From NCBI RefSeq assembly GCF_034366625.1, contig NZ_JAXMIH010000022.1, forward strand, positions 1 to 64,000: DNA of 64,000 nucleotides, in the 5' to 3' direction. Below, in pieces: positions 54,958 through 63,600 of the stretch; the stretch's first letter is position 1, and every line of letters begins with the position of its first letter. The translations under genes were made by a program, and so were the position numbers. The stretch comes from Prosthecobacter sp. GTDB lineage: Bacteria; Verrucomicrobiota; Verrucomicrobiia; Verrucomicrobiales; Verrucomicrobiaceae. The notes below the pieces were generated by a model. It saw only the letters and a list, made by a program, of their open reading frames with translations. It ran no database searches and had not been told where the DNA came from.

Positions 54958-57186
54958 ATGAAGCACTCCATCCTTCTTCTTTCCGTGTTTTCGATGTGTT
55001 CCGTGGGCCACCTCTGCGCTGCGACAAAGTCTGCCAGCCAATCCAAAGCTCCCGCAGCAAAGACCACCGCCGACCTCGCGGAGTCCATCGCCCCGTCGTT
55101 GGTCAAAATCACCCAACTGGGCCGTGAGGGCACGGATGGCATTGGCTCGGGCTTCATCGTGAGTGCAGATGGCCTCATTGCCACGAACCTGCATGTCATC
55201 GGTGAAGCACGGCGGCTTCAGATCGAGATGCACGATGGCAAAACCCACGACGTCACCGCCATTCATGCCAGTGACACGCACCTCGACATCGCGTTGCTCA
55301 AAATCGACGCCAAGGGCCTCAAGCCGCTCCCGTTGGGTGATTCAGCCAAAGTCCGCCAGGGTGATCCCATCATCGCCATGGGCGCCCCCGAAGGCCTCGG
55401 CTTCAGCATCGTTCAGGGCGTGCTCTCCGCCACGCGTGACATCGACGGCCAGGACATGCTGCAAGTCGCCGTCCCCATCGAAAAAGGCAACAGCGGCGGC
55501 CCCTTGCTCGACATGCAGGGCCGCGTGCTCGGCATCCTCACGCTCAAATCCTTGAAGACTGACAACCTCGGCTTCGCCATGCCGGTGAACCTGCTCAAGA
55601 CGCTCATCGAAAAACCCAACCCCGTGCCCATGTCACGCTGGCTCACCATCGGTGTGATCAATGCCAAGCTCTGGAAAACCCATCTCGGCGCGCAGTGGAC
55701 CCAGCACGCCGGCGTCATCAAAGCTGAATTCCCCGGTGCAGGTTTTGGTGGTCGCGCCCTGTGTCTCTCCACCCAAAAAGTGCCGGAAGACACCTTCGAG
55801 ATCGCCACCACCGTGCGTCTGGATGATGAATCCGGTGCCGCCGGTCTCACCTTCTGTGCCGATGGCGGTGACAAACACTACGGCTTCTATCCTTCCGGCG
55901 GCAAACTGCGCCTCACGCGCTTCGACGGTCCCGATGTCTATTCCTGGACCATCCTCGCCGATGTCCCCAGCGACGCCTACAAACCCGGCGAGGCGAATGA
56001 CCTGCGCGTCCGCGTCGAGCCCGCGCGCATCGTCTGCTTCGTGAACGGCAAACAAGTCATCGAGAGCGACGACACCGGCCTGCGCGGCGGTTCTGCCGGG
56101 CTGTGCAAATTCAGAACCACCGAGGCCGAGTTCCGCAACTTCAGCATCGGCACCGATCTTGCTGAAACGCCGCTTCAGCCCGAAGTCGCTTCCAAGCTGC
56201 GCTCCAAAGTCGAAGAATTCGTCGCCGCATCTGCCACCACCGACAAAACCCTCGATGGTCTCCTCGAAAATCCTGCCGCCGCACGCCGTGTGCTCATCGA
56301 GCAGCGCCGCAAACTCGAAGAGGAGGTCGTCAAACTTCGCGAACTCGAACGCGAACTCCATCGCCGTGCCATGACGAAGGAAATCCTCGCCGAACTCGCC
56401 AGGCCGGAGCCCGAGATCAATCTCCTGCGTTGCGCGCTCCTCCTTGCCCGTCACGACAATCCGGAGATCGAAATCGCCACCTACCTCAACAGCTTCAAAG
56501 CCATGGTCGCCGATTTGAAGGACGACCCTGAGATCCAAAAAGGCACCATCCCCGCCGTGAAGCGCCTCAACCGTTATCTCTTTGAAGAAAACGGCTTCCA
56601 CGGCAGCCGCCACGACTACGGCAGCCGCTCCAACAGCTACCTCAATGAGGTTCTCGATGACCGCGAAGGCCTGCCCATCACGCTGAGTGTCCTCTATGTC
56701 GAACTCGCCTCCGCCCTCGGCGTGCAGGGCGTGTTTGGCGTGCCGCTGCCCGGCAAGTTCATGGTCGGCTATCGCGACGGACCTGAGGGCGAGCTCCAGC
56801 TCGTCGATGTCTTCGAGCGTGGCAAACTCCTCACCGTCGCGCAGGCCGCGCTTGATCTCACCGAAAGCGGCCAGTTCCCCGATGGCAGTCTCGATCCCAC
56901 CACCAAGCAGACCATCCTGCTCCGCATGCTGCGCAATCTGATGAGCAGCGTGTTTGATGACAGCCGCTCCCTGCGCGAATCGCTGCCCTATTTAAATCTC
57001 GTCCTCGCCATCGACCCCACGTCCGCCGCCGAACGCCTCACCCGCGCGCAAATGCGCCAGCGCCTCGGCGAAAAAGCCGGTGCCCGTGAGGACGTGAACT
57101 GGCTCATCACCAACTTTCCCGAGAACGGCCCGCCCGAACTCATGCAGCAGCTCGATCGCTGGATGCAGTCGTTGCGGGAGGAATGA
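54958..57186 (+). CDS. Trypsin-like protease - jelly-roll - SirB1/transglutaminase-like fusion (742 aa)
   Basis: The ATG at 54958 gives a signal peptide (MKHSILLLSVFSMCSVGHLC), so the product is exported; Cys20 could be a weak lipid site. Residues 35-230 are an HtrA/DegP-type protease with SGFIVSADGLIATNLHV (His79), HLDIALLKI (Asp110) and KGNSGGPLL (Ser179), all intact, but no PDZ domain. Residues about 235-430 resemble a LamG or DUF1080-type jelly roll (GLTFCADGGDKHYGFYPSGG, FVNGKQVIESDD). A coiled stretch leads to a SirB1/transglutaminase-core-2-like domain (about 520-742; REGLPITLSVLYVELASALG, LPGKFMVGYR), followed by TPR-like helices (YLNLVLAIDPTSAAERL). I see no obvious catalytic Cys in that domain. 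The combination is unusual. Confidence 0.82.
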   Translation: MKHSILLLSVFSMCSVGHLCAATKSASQSKAPAAKTTADLAESIAPSLVKITQLGREGTDGIGSGFIVSADGLIATNLHVIGEARRLQIEMHDGKTHDVTAIHASDTHLDIALLKIDAKGLKPLPLGDSAKVRQGDPIIAMGAPEGLGFSIVQGVLSATRDIDGQDMLQVAVPIEKGNSGGPLLDMQGRVLGILTLKSLKTDNLGFAMPVNLLKTLIEKPNPVPMSRWLTIGVINAKLWKTHLGAQWTQHAGVIKAEFPGAGFGGRALCLSTQKVPEDTFEIATTVRLDDESGAAGLTFCADGGDKHYGFYPSGGKLRLTRFDGPDVYSWTILADVPSDAYKPGEANDLRVRVEPARIVCFVNGKQVIESDDTGLRGGSAGLCKFRTTEAEFRNFSIGTDLAETPLQPEVASKLRSKVEEFVAASATTDKTLDGLLENPAAARRVLIEQRRKLEEEVVKLRELERELHRRAMTKEILAELARPEPEINLLRCALLLARHDNPEIEIATYLNSFKAMVADLKDDPEIQKGTIPAVKRLNRYLFEENGFHGSRHDYGSRSNSYLNEVLDDREGLPITLSVLYVELASALGVQGVFGVPLPGKFMVGYRDGPEGELQLVDVFERGKLLTVAQAALDLTESGQFPDGSLDPTTKQTILLRMLRNLMSSVFDDSRSLRESLPYLNLVLAIDPTSAAERLTRAQMRQRLGEKAGAREDVNWLITNFPENGPPELMQQLDRWMQSLREE

Positions 57187-57220
57187 GCATCGTGAGGGAA
57201 TACGCGTTGGCAGTTGTTGG

Positions 57221-57280
57221 CGATGGTTTGCGATGGTTTGCGATGGTTGACGATGGTTGACGATGGTTGACGATGGTTTG
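57221..57280. repeat. Six 10-bp tandem repeats
   Basis: CGATGGTTTG or CGATGGTTGA is repeated six times in order T, T, A, A, A, T type, 34 bp after the stop of the protease fusion gene. There is no coding potential. Confidence 0.9.
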
Positions 57281-57331
57281 CGATTCATCCTTCGCAGCAG
57301 CCTGCTTTCATCCTTCGCATTAAGCTACGGA

Positions 57332-57680
57332 GCATCGGAACACTGGGCGGGGGTGTGGAGCAGGGGGTAACTTCCTACCAGCCTGTCGTAGCGTGAAGCG
57401 GTGAATGATTCGGTCTCCATTTTTTTGATGGCAGTAGAATGATGGCAGTAGAATGGCTTTGAATCTCAATATTCTACTGCCCCCATTCTGCTGCCATTTA
57501 TTTCCCCGTACGCAGGGGAAGTTATTCGGGAGAACGGAACGGAGCACTGGAACGACGGGTGGGCGTGTGAACCAGGGAGTAACTTTCTCTGGTAAAAAAT
57601 GGGAGGTAAAAGATCGGAAAACGACGGTTCCCATTTTTTACCGCCAATCTTTTACCAGCCAAGTTATTCGGGAGAATGGA
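57332..57680. repeat. Two related palindromic units in tandem
   Basis: Both units open with similar text (GGAGCA..GGAAC, then gtaactt) and close with AAGTTATTCGGGAGAA. Unit 1 (57332-57540) holds a stem of two ATGGCAGTAGAAT-like direct repeats (57425-57453) facing their inverted pair (57469-57497). Unit 2 (57541-57680) has the same plan with GGTAAAA(A/G)AT words (57591-57655). No gene was found. Confidence 0.65.
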
Positions 57681-57779
57681 TGGTTTGGCAAACCACCGTC
57701 AACGGCGCCCGCCTGCATCGCTGTGCGAAGCACTGCGGGCAGGCAGCGCCCTTCAGCCACCGCAAACCATCCATTCTCC
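57671..57779. repeat. Element bounded by perfect 17-bp inverted repeats
   Basis: GGAGAATGGATGGTTTG (57671-57687) is matched perfectly by its reverse complement at 57763-57779. The interior also folds (GCGGGCAGGCAGCGCCC near 57735-57751). It abuts the end of the tandem palindromic units. Confidence 0.8.
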
Positions 57780-57823
57780 GTAGCAAGACTGCGAAGGATG
57801 AACTAGCCTGTGGATCGAAAAGA

Positions 57824-57845
57824 ACAGGCAGGCTGCCTGTCTCAC
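57824..57845. repeat. Copy of the purC-leader repeat arm
   Basis: The 22 bp begin ACAGGCAGGCTGCCTGT and then CTCAC. They equal the reverse complement of 40971-40992 except at one position, and are themselves nearly palindromic. Confidence 0.7.
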
Positions 57846-57882
57846 GCTCTCCCTACCTCCGCAGCGCGGTGATCACTCCGTG

Positions 57883-57955
57883 GTACGACAGACACTCCTG
57901 TCTGTCGATTCCCCACGCTTCCGCCACACCCGACAGACAGGAGTGTCTGTCGTAC
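57883..57955. repeat. Perfect 25-bp inverted repeat with 23-bp spacer
   Basis: The left arm 57883-57907 (GTACGACAGACACTCC then TGTCTGTCG) is exactly reverse complementary to 57931-57955. It lies 4 bp past the 3' end of the collagen-like gene, so on the reverse strand it could form a strong transcript-end hairpin. There is no T-run. Confidence 0.9.
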
Positions 57956-57959
57956 TTTC

Positions 57960-58476
57960 CTACCTTCTCAGCATCACGATCAGCTCATCGATCTTGTTCG
58001 CGATCTGCTGCACCTCCGCCTGCGTCGGCGGATCGCTCACCGTCATTCCCAGCGTCGCCACTTGGTTGGTTGCTGCTGGTGGTGGCGATGGCGTCGGTGA
58101 GCTGCTGGAGCGAGACCTCGCCGGGAGCGCCCGGCAGGCCTGGCTCACCCTGGATTCCCTGCGGGCCTTGGCCGCCATCGCTGCCGTTGCTGCCCGCCTC
58201 ACCCTGCGGGCCGGTGGGGATGCCAAAAATGAAGTGCAGCGTGCCGTCGGTCACCTCGAGCACCACCTGGGCCGGAGTGCCCGTCGGCAGCGTGTTGGTG
58301 CCATCGACGATGGCGGCATGGATCGTCTGGATCGCATCGATGAGATCTTTGAGACCGTTGAACTGGTCCCGCAGCTCCCCGGCCACCACCAGGGAATCGT
58401 CCACCGGCAGCGCCGGGTTGAAAGCCGTCAGCGCCCTCCGGCCTCGGCCACGCAAAGAATGGGAAAGTGTTTTCAT
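57960..58476 (-). pseudogene. Collagen-like repeat protein, frameshifted near its 3' end
   Basis: From the ATG at 58476 the frame encodes MKTLSHSLRGRGRRALTAFN, a helical region (GLKDLIDAIQTIHAAIVDG), a collagen stretch of eleven Gly-X-Y units (GPQGEAGSNGSDGGQGPQG ...), then EVSLQQLTDAIATT. At TTGGTTGGTTG (58062-58072; CAACCAACCAA on the coding strand) the sensible reading moves to another frame: NQVATLGMTVSDPPTQAEVQ ... IDELIVMLRR, ending at 57960. Removing one 4-bp CCAA unit restores a single 170-residue protein. It may be a true frameshift, a slippage switch, or a sequencing error. Collagen-like proteins of this kind occur on surfaces or phage-like fibres. Its leader is the 11-bp repeat array and has no Shine-Dalgarno site. 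Confidence 0.7.
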
Positions 58477-58489
58477 ATTGTTGGTTGTT

Positions 58490-58588
58490 GGTCAAGGAGT
58501 GGTCAAGGTGTGGTCAAGGTGTGGTCAAGGTGTGGTCAAGGTGTGGTCAAGGTGTGGTCAAGGTGTGGTCAAGGTGTGGTCAAGGTGT
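58490..58588. repeat. Nine 11-bp tandem repeats directly upstream of the collagen-like gene
   Basis: GGTCAAGGTGT is repeated nine times with no gap (the first copy reads GGTCAAGGAGT). The array ends 13 bp before the ATG at 58476. On the coding (reverse) strand each unit contains TTGACC, a -35-like word, once per 11 bp, about one helical turn. Confidence 0.95.
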
Positions 58589-58698
58589 GCTCGTCTGGAA
58601 TCCTACTCGTCCTCGGTTCTGGATGCTGGATGTTGGATGCTGTCCCACCCCGCTGCGCCCGTTCCTCGGGGCACAGCGGGTGGTTCGCCTCCAGCGCC

Positions 58699-59538
58699 TC
58701 AGGCGGCACCGCGGATGGTTTCCGCGCTCCAGTTGCTCTGGCCGGGGGTGCCGTTGGCGGCCACGCGGAAGGCATAAGTCACCCCCACCTCCAGCGTCTT
58801 CGTCACCAGCGTTTTCGTCGTGCTTTCCAACTGCTCCCACACACGCGGCGTCACGTCCGGGCTGCACTGCAGCACGTAGGTCTTCGCCGCCGTCACACTG
58901 TTCCAGCGGATCTTCATCATCCCGGCCTCGCCGTTCAGGTCCACGCGCAGGTTCGTCGGCGCGGCGATGCTGGTTACCGGCGTGGGTGTGTTCTTCACCC
59001 CCAGGCCGCTGCTCAGGATCACCTGGCGGTTGCCATTGCTGGCCTCCTGCACGTAGGCACCGCGCACGTTCATCGCTGCCGTGATGTCCGCCCGCAGTTG
59101 ATCCCGCTGGGCCACGGCGTCCTTCCAGGCGGACTCCGCGTTGATCGCCGCCAGCGCCACCACTTGGTAGGCGTTGAACTGCGCCAGGAAGTCCACCGCC
59201 GGTGGCTGCGGTGTCACGAAGTTCAGGTTCCCCGTCATCATCTCGATGTGGTTCTGAATGTAGGGGATCAGTTGGTTCGTGGTCTTCTCAGAGAGCCCCA
59301 TCTTCACCTTGGCCCCCTCGTTCACCGGTGGCAGGGGATCTCCCACCGCGTAGCGGATGGTGCCGTAGCGGTGGCCCTGGTTGTAGCGGCCGGTCGGCAC
59401 GCTCGCGGGGGTGGTGGGGTGGGTCATCGCGCCGGGGCTCCGGGCGGTGCGTTGGTCGGTTGGCTGGCTGGCAGAGGCTGCGCCTCCGCCGGGGTTGGCA
59501 CCATCATCGGGTGCCGCGGCACTGACTGTCGTTTTCAT
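58699..59538 (-). CDS. Fibronectin type III domain protein (279 aa)
   Basis: I start at the ATG at 59538 (MKTTVSAAAPDDGANPGGGA); the upstream codons of the frame are unlike protein. After a disordered Gly/Ala/Thr/Pro N-terminus (1-60), a helical middle part (about 75-170; SEKTTNQLIPYIQNHIEMMT, ESAWKDAVAQRDQLRADITA) leads to one fibronectin type III domain (about 185-275; PTNLRVDLNGEAGMMKIRWN, YVLQCSPD, YAFRVAANG). There is no signal peptide. It precedes the collagen-like gene on the same strand, and both have CCAAC-rich leaders without a ribosome binding site. The pair resembles fibre or surface proteins; the function is unknown. Confidence 0.75.
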   Translation of the reverse strand: MKTTVSAAAPDDGANPGGGAASASQPTDQRTARSPGAMTHPTTPASVPTGRYNQGHRYGTIRYAVGDPLPPVNEGAKVKMGLSEKTTNQLIPYIQNHIEMMTGNLNFVTPQPPAVDFLAQFNAYQVVALAAINAESAWKDAVAQRDQLRADITAAMNVRGAYVQEASNGNRQVILSSGLGVKNTPTPVTSIAAPTNLRVDLNGEAGMMKIRWNSVTAAKTYVLQCSPDVTPRVWEQLESTTKTLVTKTLEVGVTYAFRVAANGTPGQSNWSAETIRGAA

Positions 59539-59880
59539 GGTCTGGTTGGTTTGGCTGTTGGTTGGACGTAAACAGTCCTTCATCAGGACAATGGAAATTA
59601 TAACAAACGTGGAAGTTATTGCAAGTGGATTTTTCAGGCTTCCTTAAACAGATGCAGCTTCACGCCACGTCAGCGCGCTAAGGGCATTCATTTTCAGCAC
59701 CCATTCGCCCACGTTCCAACCATCTAAGTATTCCTTTAGATGGCCGCGCTAAGTTCCTAAAACCGAGCACGTTGGCGACGGGCGAGATAGACTGAGCGGA
59801 GCGAAGCCCGCAGGGTGAGACGAGCGTGAGGCGTGAGCGAATCAATTGCCAAACCCCTCCCCAAATCCCGACTCTTTTTC

Positions 59881-60088
59881 GCGAACTTGATGTAAAAAAA
59901 GCAAAAAAGCACATCAAGATCGGGCCACTTGCCATCAGGTGCCGCGAACCTGATGTGAGAAAAGCAAAAAATGACATCATTCCCGGACCACTTGCCATCA
60001 GGTGCCGCGAACTTGATGTCAAAAAAGCAAAAAAGCACATCAGGATCGGATCACTTGCCATCAGGTGCCGCGAACTTGGTGTGAAAAT
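59881..60088. repeat. 63-bp tandem repeat, three copies plus a partial fourth
   Basis: Copies begin GCGAACTTGATGT at 59881, 59944, 60007 and 60070, exactly 63 bp apart. Each contains GATGT..ACATC and CATCAGG..CCTGATG pairs that can fold. Because 63 is divisible by three, an open frame crosses it with a 21-residue repeat, but nothing supports translation. The rest of the gap (59539-59880 and 60089-60210) holds no gene; it has one short hairpin, CCATCTAA/TTAGATGG, at 59720-59743. Confidence 0.9.
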
Positions 60089-60210
60089 TGGGATGACACG
60101 TCTCCAAATCTCCCAGTCTCCACCACTCCTCGTCTCCTCGTCTTCCTTCCTGCGCTCTGCGCAAATCCTTGCCTTCAGATTCATTCCCCGCTTGGATAAG
60201 CAAAATACCC

Positions 60211-60689
60211 GCATGCCCGATCTCCCGGAACAACTCGCCCGCAGCAACATCGACACCATGCTGGCGGCGGCGGGCTGGGTGGTGCAGAGTTTGGACGAGC
60301 TGAATCTGTCAGCCGCTCGTGGCGTCGCGGTGCGTGAGATGCAATCCTTCGGCGGTCCTGCCGACTACATCCTCTTCGAGGACATCAAAGCGCTCGGCGT
60401 GGTCGAGGCGAAGAAAGCAGGCACCACGCTCTCCGGCACCGCCGAGCAGAGCGCGCGCTACACCCACGCCCGGAAGTGGATTCCCCAGCGCTGGGCCGAT
60501 CCGCTGCCGTTCACCTTTGAGTCCACCGGCATCGAGACGAACTTCCGCGACCAGCGCGGCCCCGACTTGCGCTCGCGGCCTGTCTTCGCCTTCCACAGGC
60601 CGGAGCACCTCCTGGAACTAGTCCAGCGGCCCGACACCATGCGCGCCCGGCTCAAGCACTTTGCCGTACAATATGTGGGACTCATTTAA
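60211..60689 (+). pseudogene. hsdR remnant (type I restriction enzyme R subunit, N-terminal part)
   Basis: From the ATG at 60211 the 159 codons read MPDLPEQLARSNIDTMLAAA, LNLSAARGVAVREMQS, ADYILFEDIKALGVVEAKKA, PFTFESTGIETNF, RSRPVFAFHRPEHL. This is the HsdR N-terminal nuclease domain, with the D..(12-14)..ExK core (ADYIL ... VEAKK). An HsdR has about 800-1000 residues. Here homology fades after MRARLKHF, and the frame stops at 60687-60689, before any helicase motif. The next gene starts inside its last codons (60673). No hsdM or hsdS is in the window. It marks a former restriction locus interrupted by the incoming gene. Confidence 0.85.
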
Positions 60690-63600
60690 TCAACGCCACG
60701 AATCCCGAGATGCTGCATTCGAAGCCCTCTGCTGCCAAGTATTTGAGCGCTGGTGTCGTAGGGAATACGGAGATTCAATCCGCTCTTTCTATTTCGTCGA
60801 TGGGCGTGGTGGAGATGGCGGCGTTGAGGCATTCGCAATTTTGAATGATGACTCGGTCGTGGGGTTGCAGGCTAAGGCATGGTGGGACGGATTCCACGAC
60901 TCTCAAAAAAATCAGATCGAGACGTCGCTTCGGTCGGCGGCCACTCGCCATCCAACGCTTAGTCGGTATGTCGTTTGTTGCCCGCTAAATCTCCTCCCGG
61001 CAAGGGGACGGGGTAGCTCGGGCACTTCCCAACTGGATAGGTGGCAAACATTCGATGCCGATGCGAAGGTCGCTTACCCCAATGTCACACTGGAATACAG
61101 AGGCGAAACCGGAATCCGAGAATGGCTTCAACAGCCCGATTCAGAAACGATCGGTGCCTATTGGTTTGATGGTGAATTGATTCCACGCGATCATTGGCGT
61201 CAGCAATTTGACCGGGTCAAATCGGCGTGGATGGATCTTCGCTACGTCCCAGATCTCCATGTGTCCACGATTCTCGATGAGGATCTTTCCTGGTTTGTGA
61301 ATTCACCCCGGGCCGCACAGGATCTGAAAGTAAAGATCCTACGCTTGGCCAATTCGCTGGAGCAGAAGCGGGAGAGAATCAGCAATTTGAAAAACCTTCC
61401 TGGGGATCACAGTCCACAAGCCTTGTCGGATTGCGCAACTCTGGTCGAAGCCATTGACTCTTCGTTGGCGAATCTTCAACTCCTGAAGACTGCGGTGGAA
61501 TCCCAAGGCCTTCCCTCCATTAACATCGATTGCTCTATCGAATGGCAAATCTGGGAGACCGTCTCCCGGCTTTGGAAGGAACTGGGAGGGAGAGACCGGC
61601 TGACTTTTGCGACTTCCCCCACACAATCGGTCCTCGAAGCAGTCAAAGGACTTGAAGACAATCTCGAAGCCGTCCGAAAGTTGCTGGAGACCCAACAGCG
61701 CCTTCGCCGCATGCTGCTCGTGTTGGGCGACGCTGGAACGGGGAAAACCCAGACAATTACCAATTTATGCGACATCGCTTCTGAGGAGGGAGTTCCGGTC
61801 CTCGTGCTTCCCGCTCGTGCCTTCAATCCGCATAGCAGTTGGAACGAAATACTCGGACAGGCAAGCAACCGGCCAAATTGGACCGCCGATCAAATTCTCG
61901 ACGCTCTCGACGCTTCGAGTTTGTTCGCGTGGCGCGAATCTCCTGAGCCCCGGTCGGCGCCGCGCCGGGCGATCCTGGCTCTGGATGGTCCTGACGAGAG
62001 TCCCGATCCGGAAAAGTGGAACGAGCGCCTCAAGGAACTTGCCAATCTCTGCAAATGCCGGCCCCTCATTGCTGCCATCGTGACGACTCGTCCGGAATCC
62101 GTCTCCTGGCTCTCCACCAGTGACGAACGCTTTAGTTCGCTTCATTTACATGCTCCCGACCTTTCCGATCATCTTCCCGAGATCTTTCAGGCTTATACAC
62201 GGAAATATGACATCAAGGTACCTTCGCCCGCTGGAGTCGCTTGGGCACTGAGGACGCCTCTTGCAATCCGAGTGTTTGCAGAAGTGTATCAGGGGCGAAC
62301 CATCGCACCGGGGCAGGATTTCGTAACGACTCTGGCTGAACTCTTCAAGCTGAAGCTGGTACGGCTCGACGGCGAATTGAACCATCGGAATCAGTCTTGG
62401 CCTAAAAACAAAGAATTGTCCCTCGGGATTCTTGATGCACTTGTTCCTGTCTTTCTCACTGAGGAGCGATGCTCGTATGCGCAATTCGCCGAAGCTGTCC
62501 GCGATTGCTTGGCTCGGCTTGGAATCACGATCGAGAACGCAGCGGCACTCTTCGAGCAATCGGCCACACAGCATGGTCTTATCGAGCTCTACAGGGCTCC
62601 CACCGGATCCATGAAGCCCGACCGGGTGATTGTTAGGCCGGGTTTCAACGCGCTCCTCGATTACATTCTTGCTAAGAATGTCGCCACGCGGATCAGCAAA
62701 GTCATCAAGACTTGGCGGCCCGATTTCTGGCTACTTCTGAAGATCCGAAGGCATTTCCCCAAGCTTGATCGATACACACTGAGATTTGCGAAAGAAAAAC
62801 TCTTTCCGCAGGTGATCTATGGACGACAGAATTCCATAGCCCTTGTTGTCTCATTGCTTTTGAAAGAGGATCTTTCACTAATGGAATCGGGGCTTTGGCG
62901 CCCATATATAGATGAAAGGGTGATGGAGGAGTGCCACGCACGGGGGATCAACGATCTTCGCCCCGAAAAAGCGTTAGCGCACATTGAATGGGTAACACAC
63001 CTCCTCGGGCGGGACATGGTGTCTTGCCGTATGTTGGTTGCCGAATTGATTTTGCCGTCATCCCGGATACCGGGTGCCACGTTCGGGGCCGAGTTTCTCC
63101 ATCAGGAGTTCACCCGGATGAGCATGACAGAAAGGGATCTCGTCTGGTCAGGGCCCGATTGGCTTCCCGATAATTGCGGCGGACCTTGGGAGGGCAACGG
63201 AAGTCCGATCCACGATGCGATCACATTGAGGGACGACGACTCAGCGGTTTCTGCGTCGATCTTGGTCGCATGGGTGACATCGAGCGTGATCCATGAGCGG
63301 CAGAGCCAGGCCATTGCGCGCCTCGCCAAATGGGGTTCGAGTTGTCCCGCCGAACTTGCCAAACTCCTCCTTAACTTCGCAACCGTTGACGATGTTCAAG
63401 TCGTGGAATCGGTCGTGGTGGCGGCTGCGGGTGCTGTCTTGGAACTGGTCGAACATGGCACCGCTGACGATTTGGCCAAAGCCGTGCATGCGATTTTCTT
63501 CGACAAACGAGACGAAAAGGACCATCCGAGCGTAGTTGCAAGGCATGCTGCCAGGCTGGTCATCGAACGCGCATTCACCATCGGAACCGAACTCCCTCAA

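Noticed and set aside
58490-58588. Nine short repeats as a CRISPR array
   Set aside because: Units are 11 bp with no spacers, and there are no cas genes in the window.
58645-58683. CCACCCCGCTG/CAGCGGGTGG hairpin as terminator of the fibronectin gene
   Set aside because: The stem has a bulge and a long loop, and no T-run follows; the evidence is too weak.
57599-59571. Long forward frames across the palindrome cluster and the fibronectin gene
   Set aside because: They translate inverted repeats and the 11-bp array (VVKVWSRCGQG) and run antisense to a domain-bearing gene.
59881-60088. 63-bp repeats as CRISPR or as a 21-residue repeat protein
   Set aside because: There are no unique spacers. 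The open frame has no start with a binding site and only arises because 63 is divisible by three.
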